Assembly: GCA_024138015.1 (NCBI GenBank)
Contig: JAMXBB010000009.1
Coordinates: 43,328,464 to 43,392,463, forward strand
Length of the DNA stretch: 64,000 nt
Source: Lumnitzera littorea
Taxonomy: Eukaryota > Streptophyta > Magnoliopsida > Myrtales > Combretaceae
Direction of reading: 5' to 3'
In this document: positions 44,791 to 57,572 of the stretch, in pieces
Layout: each line of letters starts with the position of its first letter
Numbering within the stretch: the first letter of the stretch is position 1
Translations under genes and position numbers: made by a program
The notes under the pieces: generated by a model
The model's input: only the letters and a program-made list of their open reading frames with translations
Told to the model about the DNA's origin: nothing
Databases searched by the model: none

Positions 44791-47700
44791 AGTTCTATAA
44801 CGCCTCAAAAAGGGAGCTTAGTAGTTTTACATAAAATATTCATATTATGTGTATATTCATGATATAAAGATCATTTTGTAAGTTAAAGATTGCAAGCCTT
44901 TAACTAGTGAGTTTCTAAGGGTGCTTGTTCATTTTACATACATTTACTTATTTATATAAGCAACTAAGGTGACCCGATAATCCATAGTCCACTAAGATAG
45001 CAAAGAGTTGGAATTATCTACCAATCAATACGATAGGATAATTAAGCTTTAATAATATCATAAGTTACTAAATATTATAAAGGACTAGATAAACTAATAG
45101 AGAATACTAAAGTACTCTTATTCATCTAATCTACATGCTTAAAGGAACACTCTATATTAGAATCTTAGCCAATTTTCAGCTCTTGGTTACCTACAAAAAT
45201 GAACAATGGGAGGGTGGTTAAGTTTATTCTTCATAGCTCAGTACTGTTCAAGCAAGTTATTAAGCATTATTAGCATGCATGTAAGTCTATTTACACACAA
45301 AATAAATGTGTAAGCGATGCATGCAAGAAACAGATCAATTCGAGTTCGAAACCATGGAAGGTATAGATTTACATCATCTACGTGTTAATTGTTTTCTATA
45401 CTTACCTACATAGGGTACCTCACCTTACCGCATGAGGTTGCTTAAGGGCATCATCCCTCGAAACAACACTCAACTATTACCTTAGTCGAGAAAGAAATAC
45501 TAATTAAAATAGGCAGATTCTAACTAGGGCCATCCATTATTAATATATTATATCCATATTAGTAAATCAAGTCCAAAGCCCTACAGGCTCAACTATGCAA
45601 GCTTTTTCGCTATTAACCAATGGGGGATACCCTACTAGCTTTATCTCAACGATAAAAAATATCATCGATGGTTTCTATAAGCATGTGTCAAAGTTGTGAT
45701 AAAATTTATTCAAGATTGAAAAACATTTCCAACAATACTTTTCTCAATCTATTTTGAAAATTGGTAAACCTAGCACTCTCTATAAGTATACCCATTGAGT
45801 TAAAGACATACGACAAATATAACTGGTTATTTTGATCAAATATTTAGATCTACCAATTTAATGAAGCAATCATGTAGATGATAGTATACAAAGCAAATAG
45901 TCATTCAACAAACAATCAATAACAACTAACAAATCAACATGCAATTTTAAGCACAAGCAGATAGTAGAATATCATAACTCGCTTACTTGGACTTGCTCAC
46001 TTACTAATCTTGGTCCGTGAGCTCTTAGATGAAAAATTATGTCACCTAAAACATAGTAATAACATCTATGTAAGTAGTTGAAAGAGGGTTTCTTTAAGAA
46101 TGTAAAAGTTTACTTAATTATTGATACTTGCCCAAAAGCCTCAAGTATAGTTAAAACTTGTTTTCACTATAACTTCTTCATTTTAAGTTTATTTCTCTGG
46201 TTCTTATCATTGATTTTGAATGTACCTTTGCATGGCGGGATCCATTTTAGGAGTTAGGATCCATAACCATAAGTTTAGATATGGATCAAATTTGAATTTT
46301 ATATGTTTTCCTTTTTACTTAGTTAATTTTTGAATTTAATTAAGTGTTCAAGTATGAAAAGCCTTATTCTAGTCATTTATTGTTGTTAATTTGGTTCTTA
46401 TATTGTTAATGGGCCTAATATATTCAAGTTTTATCTAAATCTCTAATTTTCTCCTTCCTTTCTATTATACTTAGTCATTTTAAGTTTTTACTTGCAAGGA
46501 TGTGGACTCTATTTTGGGCTTAAGGCTATTTTTAAGTTAATGGACCTGTTTTATTTATTATTGGGCTTTATTGCATCATTTTAAGGTTATTGATTTAGTT
46601 GGACCAATTTAAGCTGGGAAAAAACTTATTTGTTATGAATTAAAGGCTTGTTTAAGCTTTTTAAGTGGCTATGGGCTTTAACTCTAATCTAAGCCTATCA
46701 TAGGTTTCCTAGAACACTTGATGGGCTTTATAGACCTTTTATTCAAAACTTAAATAATTATTATAATAGCTGGTCAAGTAACTTCCTAGTGGGCTTAGAA
46801 TTTGTTTTTGGTCCTTTTAACTTGTCTTAAGCTTAATTTGTATCATAAGGCCATAAACTTGTTTCCAACTTATCCAAATGAGCCAAATAATTTATTGAAC
46901 CTACTAAATAACCCATTTAACATTCAATTCAAATTAGGCCATATCAATTAAGTGAGCTCTTAATTATTCTTTACAAGCCCAAAATTCATCTTTTGTCATT
47001 TTAAGGCCTAAACTACTCCTTTTATGTAGTTATGGGCTCTATTTAAACTTAAGCATTTTAGGGGCTCATTGAATTATTTACTAAGCTTAATAAACTCTTT
47101 TAAATAAGTTTTATTTATCTAATACACCTATTGGTCATGAGTGATTAAGTAGGCTCAAGACTTGGTTTGTAGGTCTTTTAGTTTAATTTAGGCCTAATTT
47201 ACATTCTAGGGCCTATATCCTGACTCAAATCTAATCCAATAGGCCTAATAGTTTACTAAACTTATTAAATGACCTATTTTATCACGAGTTCCAAATCCTA
47301 TACTAATGGTTTGTTGGTTTCAAGTAGGTTTTCGTAAGCTTAATTTTCATTATAGGCCTAATTGCTCATTATAAACCCTATTTAGCCTTTTATCTTACAA
47401 GATTAAGTCCTAAATCTTAATTATCTTTAATTAATCATGTGATTAACCCATTAATCAAAATCTTACACATGTTATTCAACATATTAAGGGTGGTTTAAAA
47501 TGATTTCCTAGGGCTTTCATGTACTTACCTTCTTAGAAAATGTATTAAGCTACCACTAAAATGCATCTAAAACTGTTTTCTACTAAATTAAACAAGGGAA
47601 ATAAAAAATATAATGGGGATACACATACATATATTTTGACCGTAGCATGAGAGTGAAGATTTCATGATGATTCTTCTACTTTTCTTCAAGTTATCATCTT

Positions 47701-48250
47701 AATATAACTTATGTGCCTCTAAAGTTATATGTAACATATTTACTTCACTAGAAATCTATATAAAATCATATGTATGAGCATGTAAACATGGTAAATAAAG
47801 TTGACATTTTAAGGGTCTTTTCCCTAGTTTCTAGCCTTAAGAACTATGCTCATAAACTTAAACTAGGAATAAAGTGGAAAATGTGCAAGTTTACTTTGGT
47901 AGAAAAATGAATGGCTCAATTTCACCTAATTTTTTACCAACCAAAGGAGCTCCAAGGGTAGGGGAGGCTTGTCAGTAGCCTAAGGGGATGTACAAGGGAG
48001 CAAATGAAGTGGTGGTTCATCGTTTGGAGGTAGTGGTAGGAGGTTGTAGCTTGGGACATTTGGGTGCATAGGTAGATCTAAGAAGCTTATTCTTGTTTCC
48101 TTTTTTTCTTGTTTTTCTTTTGTTTTAGATGTGGGTGCTTAGAGAGTGTTTTTAAGGTTTATTTTAAGGAAGAAAATGAAATGAAAATGTCGATAGAGTG
48201 GTCAATAAGGGTTGATTATGAGTGAGTGTAGTAGGGAACAAATCCCTTCC
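44791..48250 (+). other. LTR-like repetitive sequence
   Basis: The start TATAACGCCTCAAAAAGG (about 44,796) resembles the TGTAACGCCTC opening of some gypsy LTRs. The long body has no coding sequence but many short GGGCTTA/AAGCCC-type words. A long solo LTR is possible, but without a second copy the edges cannot be fixed. Confidence 0.25.
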
Positions 48251-48699
48251 ATTCTTGGTTAGATACAAGCATACAGTAAGGACCATTTACTTTTATGATT
48301 TTTGCTAAATAGGTTAAGGATTTACCTCCTAAAAGTGAATGCATCACTTATTCATGTCTTCCAATTAACTAATTGTACTATCTTTTTATTGTTAATGGTG
48401 TTTTTCTCCTAATTAATCATGATGCATGAATGCCTCTAAGGTATTAAGATGCAATTAAGCTTATTGACCTTAACTATTAGTACATATAATCCTAATTAGA
48501 CATAGTTTAGAGTTTCTCATATTTACCTATGTTAATCAAGCCTATTGGATCATTTTATCTTAACTAATTTAGGATTTCCAAGGGTTAGAGTTAATTATTG
48601 TAGATCAATTATGGTTTTAGTAATAGGGCTTTTTAGTGATTTAGCAAACAATTAATAATTGATGAATAATTTGGCTATGTAATTAGAGTCTATTAATTA

Positions 48700-49256
48700 T
48701 ATTAGTTCCTCAACACTAAATTAGAGTTTGCAAGTCATTTCAGGGCTTCTTGCTAATGATAATGGAATCTCATTCGTGATTACATATCGGCACTTTACTT
48801 ACCAAGCTAATTAACTTTGCCGAGGTCGACAATATAACCTATCCTAATAGCTTGTGAGTCTTTAAGCCTAGTTAATCTGATGGGTGAGAGAGCCTAACTT
48901 GCTTACTCAAGTACTTTGAATTTGGAAAAGAGGCATAGACAATTAAGCATCCATACAGCTTGGCTACATAACTACCTACTACTCTATGTTTTAAGGCATG
49001 TGCGCAAACTTATAAGCCGCTATATGGTCTATGATAAAAAATGATCTGACACCATAATTATCAAACAAACTCTTATAAATATAAAGGCATAAGCATTGTA
49101 AGAACTCTCTATACTCTTTAAACACTCATTTTCTCCCTTACTCATACACTAACTCAAGCATTAGAGTGGTTATGCCAGACTAGCCCCAACACCTCCTTAG
49201 CCTAACTTTCATTCTTTTACAGGATCTAAGCTATAAACCATTCCCAATCCACAACA
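48700..49256 (+). repeat. 3' part of the 5' LTR of the Tat element
   Basis: A TATA box (TATAAATA) at 49,074-49,081 is followed by a leader-like CTC-rich stretch and an end ...CACAACA at 49,256, three bases before the primer-binding site. The 5' edge is not determined. Confidence 0.5.
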
Positions 49257-49259
49257 TTT

Positions 49260-49277
49260 TGGCGCCATCTATTTTAA
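49260..49277 (+). other. Primer-binding site of the Tat element
   Basis: TGGCGCCATCTATTTTAA; Tat/Ogre elements usually show TGGCGCCGTCTGTGGGAA here. The first seven bases are unchanged, the rest is partly decayed. Confidence 0.65.
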
Positions 49278-49304
49278 CCCTTTCTACTCATAGCTAAGAT
49301 ACAT

Positions 49305-50690
49305 ATGATAAAGAGTAAATGTGCTGGTACTTCTCCCCAACATGCTCGAGAGGGGAGTAAGCATCTAGATAAAGATTGTTTAGCTAGATTAGAACAACTT
49401 TGTGCTAATTTATTTAAAGAAAATCAAGAGCTATCCAAAAAGAATGATAACATTTTGAATCTTATCCTAAAAACTAATTTGCCAAATCAAAATCGGGAGT
49501 GTAGAGACAATAGTGCCTAAGATTTTGATAATTCAGTCCACTCGCTTGAATTACCAAGAAAACAAGTCAAAGCGATGCATGGAACCTCAACCCTTACACT
49601 CAAAAGAGTAGACAAAGGAAAACAACTACAGTAAGCGCACTACGTTAGGCTATTGCATGTTAGCTTCTTTGTTACAACCAATTGGCAGTTTACAATCAAG
49701 AAGAGCTCTTTTATTCTTAAAATCTTGGAGGAAGTGATTCCACGGCATGTTAAATTGCTACAATTTGAGACATGACGAAACAAAGGACCCAAAGGACTAC
49801 CTTGTGTATTATTGCACCCTTGCTAAGTTGTATTGCTTAAGTGATGCTGTAGCTTGTCTAGCATTTTGCTTCCACTTTACAAAATGCCATTGGCACATAG
49901 TTCAAACATTTAAAGCCTAACACTATCTCATATTTTGAGAATCTTATAGAAGTGTTCTTACAGCACTTTCTTATAAGCAAGCTCCTAGTTACGGACTCGT
50001 CTATCCTTAATAACATTAAATAGAAGTTTGATGAATCTATTAAGGGTTATCTAACTCGATTTACAGTTGAGATGGTTTGAATCTAGGAGTTAAACATGAG
50101 CATTTCCTTAAATGTAATGATTAATGGAGTTAAACCAGATGGAGATTTTTTCAAATCTTTGCCTAAGAATAAGCCAAAGATGTTTGTAGAGTTTAAACCT
50201 AAAGCCACTTCTTATATTTGGTAGGAGGACAATATTAAAGCCCGGTGTAAGGCCGATCAAAATAGTGGTGATCGAAAGAGTAATAAGAATAAGAAGAGTT
50301 TAAAAGATTGACTTGGTAGACCTGATGGCCAATTTTTGGGAGGAAGTAGTGGTGAAAGAAAGAGGTTGCATATTCTGACCTATTTCGTTCATACTCATCT
50401 CAACCATCCAATATCTGATATATTGATAGAAGTATGAAACCAAAGGGTGTTATAGTGGTCTAGACATATGAGAGGAAACCCATTGTGAAGAAATTCAAAC
50501 AAATATTGCGACTTTCATCACGATAGAGGCCATAACACTAATGAATGTATTCAACATAAAAATGCAATCAAGGATGCAATCTAGCGTAGGTATCTAAGCA
50601 AGATTTTAGGTCATGATGTAGAGAAAATTGAGCAGTTGACTTAGTGATGAAGGGATGAACAAGATAATGGAGATCAACCCCCTTAAGCCA
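49305..50690 (+). pseudogene. Tat gag
   Basis: The likely start is the ATG at 49,305, with an open run to 49,518 containing a coiled-coil-like LEQLCANLFKENQELSKKND. After frameshifts the capsid pattern appears: IPRHVKLLQFE (about 49,738), a KDPKDYL-like segment (about 49,785-49,800), YCTLAKLYCLSDA (about 49,815), FKA-ISYFENL-like (49,905-49,945), then a retropepsin-proximal zinc knuckle region [20 protein letters not shown] (about 50,506-50,565) in the form C-X2-H-X4-H-X4-C, as in Tat elements. Stops are frequent. Confidence 0.72.
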
Positions 50691-50799
50691 AACGGGAGGC
50701 AAGAGAAGGAGGTAATAACAACAGGGCTCTAAATAGTGTTATCAACACCATTATAGGTAGACTAACCCCATATAATATGCCCATAGTGTGTAGGGCAAG

Positions 50800-51260
50800 A
50801 CTGTGAAGGTCAATAATTCCATCTCTTTCATAGAGAAGGATTTTGAAGGCTTAGAAAGGTCTTACAATGATGCAATGGTAATAAGTGCAAGAATTGCCAA
50901 CTTCGAGGTCAAGAAAATTCTAGTTGACATTGGGAGTTCAATAGACATTATCTTTCAACATGCCTTCAATCAATTGAAGTCAAAAATTAAAGTACAATTG
51001 AGATCTTATGGCTATGATTTCTATGCTTTCAACAACCAACTTGTATAAGTGACTAGAGTGATTTCCCTCTTGATCCAAATAGGTGATGATGAAAACACAG
51101 TAGAAGACAAAGAAGATTTCCTTGTTAAATGCTGGTCTACTTATAATATGATTATGGGCCGACCTTGTGAATACTTGTTGTGCATGGTCCCATTAACGGC
51201 ACATCTTAAGGCAAAATTCCCTACCTCCTCTGGAGTTAGGGTATGTAAAGGAGATTAACA
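50800..51260 (+). pseudogene. Tat aspartic protease
   Basis: Open 50,803-51,045 and again, after one stop codon at 51,046, 51,049-51,255. The first part has ISFIEKDFEGLE, then VKKILVDIGSSIDIIF (catalytic D-x-G-S as D-I-G-S). The second has DFLVKCWSTYNMIMGRPC, where Tat proteases have SAYNAILGRP, and LKAKFPTSSGV. Apart from the one stop this is the best-preserved domain of the element. Confidence 0.8.
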
Positions 51261-51429
51261 ATTGGCCAAATCATTATAATTAAGAGACTTCAGGGGCAAG
51301 GAAGTTTTCCATAGTGAGGCCAATTTAGAAAGGAAATCCAGTAGTATGGAGAATGTTGAGGAAGATGTTGAGCAAATTCAACTAGGGACAACCTAGATAA
51401 AACAACTATGATAGGGAAGCCATTACTGC

Positions 51430-51781
51430 CAAAAATCTGACAGGACATGATTAAGTTCCTTTAAGACAATGCCGATGTCTTCACATAGGTTCCTTCAAAT
51501 ATGCTGGGCATCTCAAGAGAAGTCATACCACATAAGTTGCAAATAGATCCCAATACAAAAGTTATTCAGCAAAAGAAGAGGCAATTTTCCCCTCGAATAG
51601 TAGGTGACAATTGAAGAAGAGGTTCAAAAGTTACTTAAGGCAAGGTTCATCAAGGAAGAGTCTTATCTGACTTAGTTAGCCAATTGTGTGCTGGTTAAGA
51701 AATCAAATGGCAAATGGTGTATGTGTATAAACTTCACTAACTTAAATGAGGCTTGCTCTAAGGATTGCCTCCCCTTGTCAA
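51430..51781 (+). pseudogene. Tat reverse transcriptase, first half
   Basis: Shows IPHKLQIDPNTKVIQQKKRQ (about 51,523-51,585), then ANCVLVKKSNGKWCMCINF (about 51,680-51,735) and NLNEACSKDCLPL (about 51,742-51,776). The domain breaks off within the LPLSRIDQMVD-type motif, at the TCAA shared with the right-hand half (55,764). Confidence 0.78.
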
Positions 51782-54700
51782 AGTCATGCCTTGAGAGTGG
51801 TAGAGTTATAACAATCTTACTGTATACACCAACTTACAGTAAAAGCTAGCTACTTAGCTACTATCATAGATTTGGTATACATAAGGCACATACGACTAAA
51901 CAACTTTAAAGCATCTTCAGTTCGATAGCTAAAGTAAATTAGAGACATTTAGTTCATATATTACTTTGAAACATAGAATTATGATTAACATAATTCTTTA
52001 GAAAAATATTTGGAATTTTTGTACAAGAAAATTTATAAAAGAATCCAAAATCATTGTTACAGTAAATACAAAGTTATAATTTAGTTTAGGTCATTTAAAT
52101 GGCCCAGTTAACTCCTAAATGTAGATAAAAGAAATATTCCAACCTATTTGCTCCTTATTCTAAACCTGTTACCCATCTTTTTTGCACTCAAGGATTAGGT
52201 GATCTTAGTGTCTATCTTCTAAGACTTGTAAAAGAACTATGGAGATATGAGCAACCATCACTCGGTAAGAGGATAGAGACAAAAGCATACACAGCATAAT
52301 AATCAAGCAAGGTTGTCATTTAGTTAGTTAGATGTGTTGCAATGCAATGCAATAAACATAAGCCATTCGTATGATGTTGTTCTGTTTGTCATGAAATTTG
52401 AGAAATTGTATCCGCTTTAACCCAAGTTGAGAAGTTTTATGCTTTGTTCACTTAGGGGGAATTGGAATTCAATTCCCTCCTTATTTCTTATTACAGTATT
52501 CACTTGGTTTTTTGTATCCGAATCGCAATTTTTGAAGAATCTCTATTACGTGAAATCAAGTAATAGAGATTTCTTGACTCAACCAAAGAATTACGATTCC
52601 TCACAAAATTTTACATTTTTTTTTTAAAATAACCTCATATCAATTTAACAATGATCACCACTACCACTATCACTACCCCAACCATCGCCACCACCATCAA
52701 TCATTATTGCTACCACCATCAGCCACCACCACCACCACTACTACCGCTACCACCATCAACTACCACCATCATCACCGCTTGCAACCACCATCGATCATTA
52801 CCACCGCCTCCGCCCCTATAGTCGATTTCCATCACTACTACCTATTACTTTAGAATTACTTGAGAAGGAAAATGAATCAAGGGTATTTTAGTCATTAAAG
52901 TTTTATTATGTGTTTATTCCTAAGTTGTTTATTAATCCAACCAAACAAAGTAATAGGTATTACACCCTTATTATATTCCTTAAGAATTCCAATTACATCA
53001 TTTCTTCATTCTATTCAGTGAAGTGAATGAGCTATTAATGCGATGGAGGCTTGCCTCCAAGCAAATATCAACTAAACCCAAGCTTGTGTAATGGAGCTTA
53101 CTCCTCTCAAGACCTCTTAGAACTAATGCCCCAAGCCTCACCTTAACCTCCTCTTCTATCACTTAGTTGGGCCTTAAAGGTAAGGGAAGGCCAATTACTG
53201 CTACCTCATCAAACAATCGGTATTTGGTTGGATAACTTTAATTATTCCCTTAATGGGTTACAATGCATTATCAATTAGTGGTTAAATCTAAGTTTAGCTT
53301 ATTCCAGTTTAGGGGTAACTAAACAATTGCAAACACTAAAATCAAGAAGCAAAACATAGCAATGCAATCACAACATATAGCATAACAATCAAACAATTTC
53401 TAAGCACACATGCCACTTGCACACAATCAACTACTTTACAACCACCAACAAGTGTACACATCAGCCTCCAAGCACCTTTATATAGTACTCCAAAATGCCA
53501 TTAACCATTGATCCCCACTTACTTAGATTTACAGCTACTCTTATGGTTCAATGATGTTAGCTCCTCCTTCTTTAGTAACCCTTATATTACAATTCATATT
53601 TCAAAATTTTATAATTCAATTTAATGGTGGCTTAAACATTACACTTTTAATTAGTCTTAACATTCTTTTAATGTTAATTAGATGTTTGTTATGAGTATTA
53701 AACTTTTATTTCTTCTTATAGGTTAGAGAAACCTTCTACTTGACCTTCTACAAGAGTATTTTAGGGTCTTGTTATCTCTTGCTCAACCTTCTACAAGAGA
53801 ATCTTAGGGTCTTGGTACCTTCTACTAGTATCTCCATTTATACATTATGCCTAGATGATCTTCTTCGTGGCTTTCTATAAGAACTTAAGTTTTAGTTATA
53901 CTCTAATGAACCTTCTACTTTAGTTTCTACTAAGGTTTTAAGTATAGATTTTCTTTAGGGAACCTTCTACTAAAGTTTCTACCATGATGGTCTAAGGTTG
54001 GCTTAGTCAAGAGTGCTTCTAAATGACCTTCTACAACTACTAGATTTACTTTAAATTACCAAAAAACTTCATAATTCACACTTTGTTTTTCTTCGATTAA
54101 ATTTAATGAAATTAAGACTTCATTCCTAACAACTTGCAAGGTTTGGGCCTAACATCACTAAATGGGGTGGTTTACTTATCTAGTCAACCTAAACACTGAA
54201 ATTTCATAAATTCAGCCTAGAAAATATGGTTTTACGACAAAACCTCAGCATGTACAGTAGCATATATACTGCATTTACATCTGATTATTTAGACTTTTAA
54301 CCCAAAAACAACTTACTCACCTAAGAAAGATTAACACTTATAATTTAAGCGAAAAATCATCAAATCTAGCGTTAAAAAGCTCGTCCTTTTAATATATTTG
54401 ACATTTCCCTTTAAAATCATGATCAACATGTTGCATATAACAAATATTCACTTAAATAATGTTTAGCAATTAGATTTAAATAAAATATGTTGAGAAATAG
54501 TTAATTTCTTATATATTCTACTTTATCGATTTTTCATAAATAAAAAATAATCCAATAAAACAATAAGTTTTAGTGAAACTTTTTTAGATAGTAATATTAT
54601 ATATGATACAGGGTGTTTACAGAAAAAATTTTGGTAGAGAAACTACATCATTTGCGGTTTCTAAAATCAAATCGAAATTCAATTGCTAATGTCTCGTTTC

Positions 54701-55762
54701 TTAAGAGTGATATATAAGATGAATAAATTTTACAAAAACAATAATTTTACATGAAAGAATACTCAAAATAATGTCAGGGAAGGTGTATTTATAGATAGAG
54801 ACTAGTAGGGTAATTTTGTGTGCATGTTGGACAAGTGTAATGCCATTAAGTTCCTTTATGCCAAGTAGCATTGTTGTTTCCTAAAACCATGGGTTGTTGA
54901 TGGTTTTCTTTTCAAAACCAATAGCAAAAGCCTATTATTTTCATAATAAACTTGGTTTTTTAGCTTTCTAGTGAAGTTTTTCATCTTATTTTATTGTATT
55001 TTTAATTACTTTTTTTAAATCCTCTTAATGTAGACACTTCTACCAAAACTTCTATAGCTTATACTTTGTTACATATTATTTATTTTAATTTTTTATTATA
55101 TTTTATCAATTTCTTTCATTATATAAAATATATTTTTTTTTTCATTTCATTTATTACTCTTCAATTTATTTAAGTTATTTCTATGCTCTTCCTTTATTTT
55201 TTAGTTATTTATTTATTTTCTTTGAAATCTTTGAAAATTTTACTAACGAGTGAGTTAGTTTTATCCTTTTAGCCTATTGTAATGTTTTAATATTTCATTT
55301 CAAAAATTAAATTTATAGGTCACTTTAACCAACTTTTGGGTAGCTATGATTGCTTTCGAACCTATGTGGATTGATTCCATAGATGTCCTAAGTTTTCAAG
55401 TTTTACGTCCAAGTTTTCGACTCGCGAGACTCACATATATACATTACAATTATAATTTCTAAGTGTTGTCTCTTCTCATTTTATTAAATTTTGTATCATT
55501 AATTTAAGTTTGAGATATTGTTAAATTGGGTCATGAATTTCACAGTTTTCTCGTTTCAATAATTTAATGAGTGAATTTAAGAATATTTTAACTTTTAACT
55601 TGCATTACTATTTTATAATTTCTATTTTGAAAACTTAGATTCTCTAGGTTATTTATTAATATGTGATCTTAACATGTTTTTGGAGTTATGGTGATTGGAT
55701 TTTTACCAATGTCCTAAATTTCCCCATGCTAATGTCCTACTTAGTAAAATGAAGGTCTCACA
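51782..55762 (-). mobile_element. Probable solo LTR inserted into the Tat RT
   Basis: A 3,981-bp block without coding sequence interrupts the RT exactly between codons. On the minus strand it starts TGTGAGACCTTCATTTTAC, a typical gypsy LTR opening, and ends ...GGCATGACT, so the closing CA is not preserved. It is flanked by GTCAA (51,777-51,781) and ATCAA (55,763-55,767), a 4-of-5 target duplication. Inside are a CCA/CAC-rich microsatellite (52,650-52,830), repeated CCTTCTAC words (53,725-54,035), and a GGGTGTTTACAGAAAAA segment (about 54,610) familiar from gypsy LTRs. Open frames inside (52,427-52,627) are chance. Confidence 0.6.
52650..52830. repeat. Degenerate CCA/CAC trinucleotide repeat
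   Basis: Long run of ACC/CAC/ATC triplets, for example ATCAGCCACCACCACCACTA. It lies inside the solo-LTR insertion and has no coding support. Confidence 0.85.
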
Positions 55763-55767
55763 ATCAA

Positions 55768-56640
55768 GAATTGATCAAATGGTTGATTCAACTGTAGGGC
55801 ATACCTTGCTCTCTTTCATGGATGCATTCTTTGGCAATAACTAGATTAAGATGGAAAAGGAAGATGAGGTACACATATCATTTGTTACAAACTTCAAGAC
55901 ATATTGTTGTACGATCATGCCCTTTAGGCTAAAGAATATTGGTGCAACCTATTAGAGACTCATAACAAAGATGTTTAAGCCCCAAATCCATCACAATATC
56001 TAGGTATATGTTGATGACATAGTTAAGAGTAAAGAGGAGAATCATCGCCTTGCTGATCTCTATGAGATGTTCGACATGCTGAAGAGATATAACATGAAGT
56101 TGAATCCACAAAAATGTGTTTTTAGGGCTACCTTAAGCAAATTCCTAGGGTATACAGCGACTTAGTGTAGCAATGAGGGAAACCTTAGGTAGATTAGCAC
56201 AATAAGGAATACGAAGCCCCTAAGTACAATTAAGGAAGTTTAAGAGTTGATAGGATAGATTATAAACCTGAACAAATTTGTTTTGAAGTGCGTGAATAGA
56301 TGCATAGAGTCTTTTAAGATTTTGAAGAATCCGAAATAGTTTCAATGGATTAATGAATGCGAGGTCACATTCAAAGATTTGAAAGATTTTTGGCATCACC
56401 ACTAGTACTCTTGACACCCATTCCCAAGGAAGATCTATTCTTATATTTATTAGTAAGTAGCCGAGCCCTTTCCTTTGTCCTTGTTCAGATAAGGGAATGG
56501 AGTATAAGCCAATTTATTATTTGCGCCATGTCTTGTAAGGCCTCAAACAAAGATATACTAAGATCGAAAGGTTCGTCTAGTAATCTCAATGAGGAAGTTG
56601 AAGTTGCATTTTGCATTTGATTAAATTATAGTTCTTACTA
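55768..56640 (+). pseudogene. Tat reverse transcriptase, second half, and first RNase H
   Basis: Continues from 51,781. RIDQMVDSTVGHTLLSFMDA is followed by MPFRLKNIGATY (usual MPFGLKNAGATYQ) and the catalytic YVDD box at 56,007-56,018, which is intact, in VYVDDIVKS. LNPQKCVF and FLGY follow, then the connection and a decayed RNase H (56,160-56,640). Frameshifts and stops occur from about 56,160. Confidence 0.8.
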
Positions 56641-57350
56641 ATCAACTACTTTGGTAAGCCTTGCAATTCCTTAAGAAGAATGATGAATTACGCTTGAAAT
56701 TAAGTGTATATGCTCTACAATACAAGCCTAGAATGGTATTGAATGCCCATGTCTTGGTAGATTTTGTTGCTGACTTCATTGGAGAAGTGGACAGCATTGG
56801 CATAGCTGAGAAACCTACTTGGAATCTATATGTAGATGGTTCCTTCATAAGGGAAGTCAGTGAAACAGGCCTAATTTTGCAAGGGTTGCATAATGTGAAA
56901 ATTTAGCATGCATTAAGGTTTGGATTTTTGACCAACAATAATGTGGCTGAATATGAAGCCTTGATCTCTGGACTAAAGTTAGCTAAGGAAGTTTAAGCCA
57001 AGAATGTTAAGGCCTTCTCAAATTCACAATTGATCGTGAGCCAAGTGAAAGTGGAAGTGATGAGCAAGTACTTGTTTATAGTACGAACACTTGTAGAGGA
57101 ATTTCAATCTTTCACGATTGAGAAAATTCCTAAAGCTCGAAATATCAACACCAACAAACTGTTGAAATTAGCTAGCATTTCACTCCCTGATTTGAATGAT
57201 GAACTTTTTATTAAATATCTGCTTACCAAGAGTTTAGAAGTGACTAGACAAAGTTATGAGGTACAGCCCTACCCAAAAGAGGAGTTGTGGATGGACCTAA
57301 TTATTAAGTATCTAAGGAGTAGGGTCCTACTTTTAGATAAAAAAGAAGCT
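56641..57350 (+). pseudogene. Tat second (archaeal-type) RNase H
   Basis: Tat elements carry an additional RNase H after the normal one. Here 56,661-56,903 has LVDFVADFIGEV and WNLYVDGSF with the first aspartate. After a stop at 56,904 comes NNNVAEYEALISGLKLAKE (about 56,935-56,990) with the glutamate. At 57,018-57,032 SDSQL reads SNSQL, so the third residue is asparagine. Open again 57,030-57,350, with FTIEKIPKARN-like and LLKLAS segments, the usual end of this domain. Confidence 0.78.
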
Positions 57351-57572
57351 TAGAGGCTTATATACTAGACTGTAAATTATACTTTAATCAACAACATCTT
57401 ATATAAATGTGGTTTTTCTTAACCTTATCTTCCCTATCTCACACTAAGAGATGCTTGATAAGAACTTTATGAGTTACACACTGGTGTGTGCAATAACCAT
57501 GGGAAGGCCTAAGCTTTATATGTTTGGGTGTTAAGGCTCAGTTATTATTGGTCGAGTATGAAGGAAGATTGT
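57351..57572 (+). pseudogene. Start of Tat integrase, cut off
   Basis: NYTLINNILYKCGFS (about 57,374-57,418) is the usual lead-in, followed by zinc-finger sequence around 57,455-57,565 (ELHTGVCNNHG and YYWSSMKED across frames). The frame is lost at 57,573 where the LTR of copy 2 begins. Confidence 0.7.

Larger units (their letters stand above)
48700..57572 (+). mobile_element. Tat-type Ty3/gypsy element, 3' part cut off by copy 2
   Basis: Plus-strand order is LTR end (49,256), primer site (49,260), gag (49,305), protease (50,800-51,260), RT (51,430-51,781 and 55,768-56,200), RNase H with a second archaeal-type RNase H (56,200-57,350) and the integrase start (57,350-57,572). The RT is split by a 3,981-bp insertion. 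The integrase is cut at 57,573 by the gag-only Tat/Ogre-like element. Its LTR start upstream is not resolved; 48,700 is a rough guess. Confidence 0.75.

Noticed and set aside
44791..48250. Intron-rich host gene between the TIR elements and the Tat element
   Set aside because: No coding motif on either strand; the texture and the TAACGCCTC start fit an LTR better, though weakly.
52650..52830. CCA/CAC-rich stretch as a proline, histidine or threonine-rich coding region
   Set aside because: Stops in all useful frames around it; it is a microsatellite within the solo-LTR insertion.
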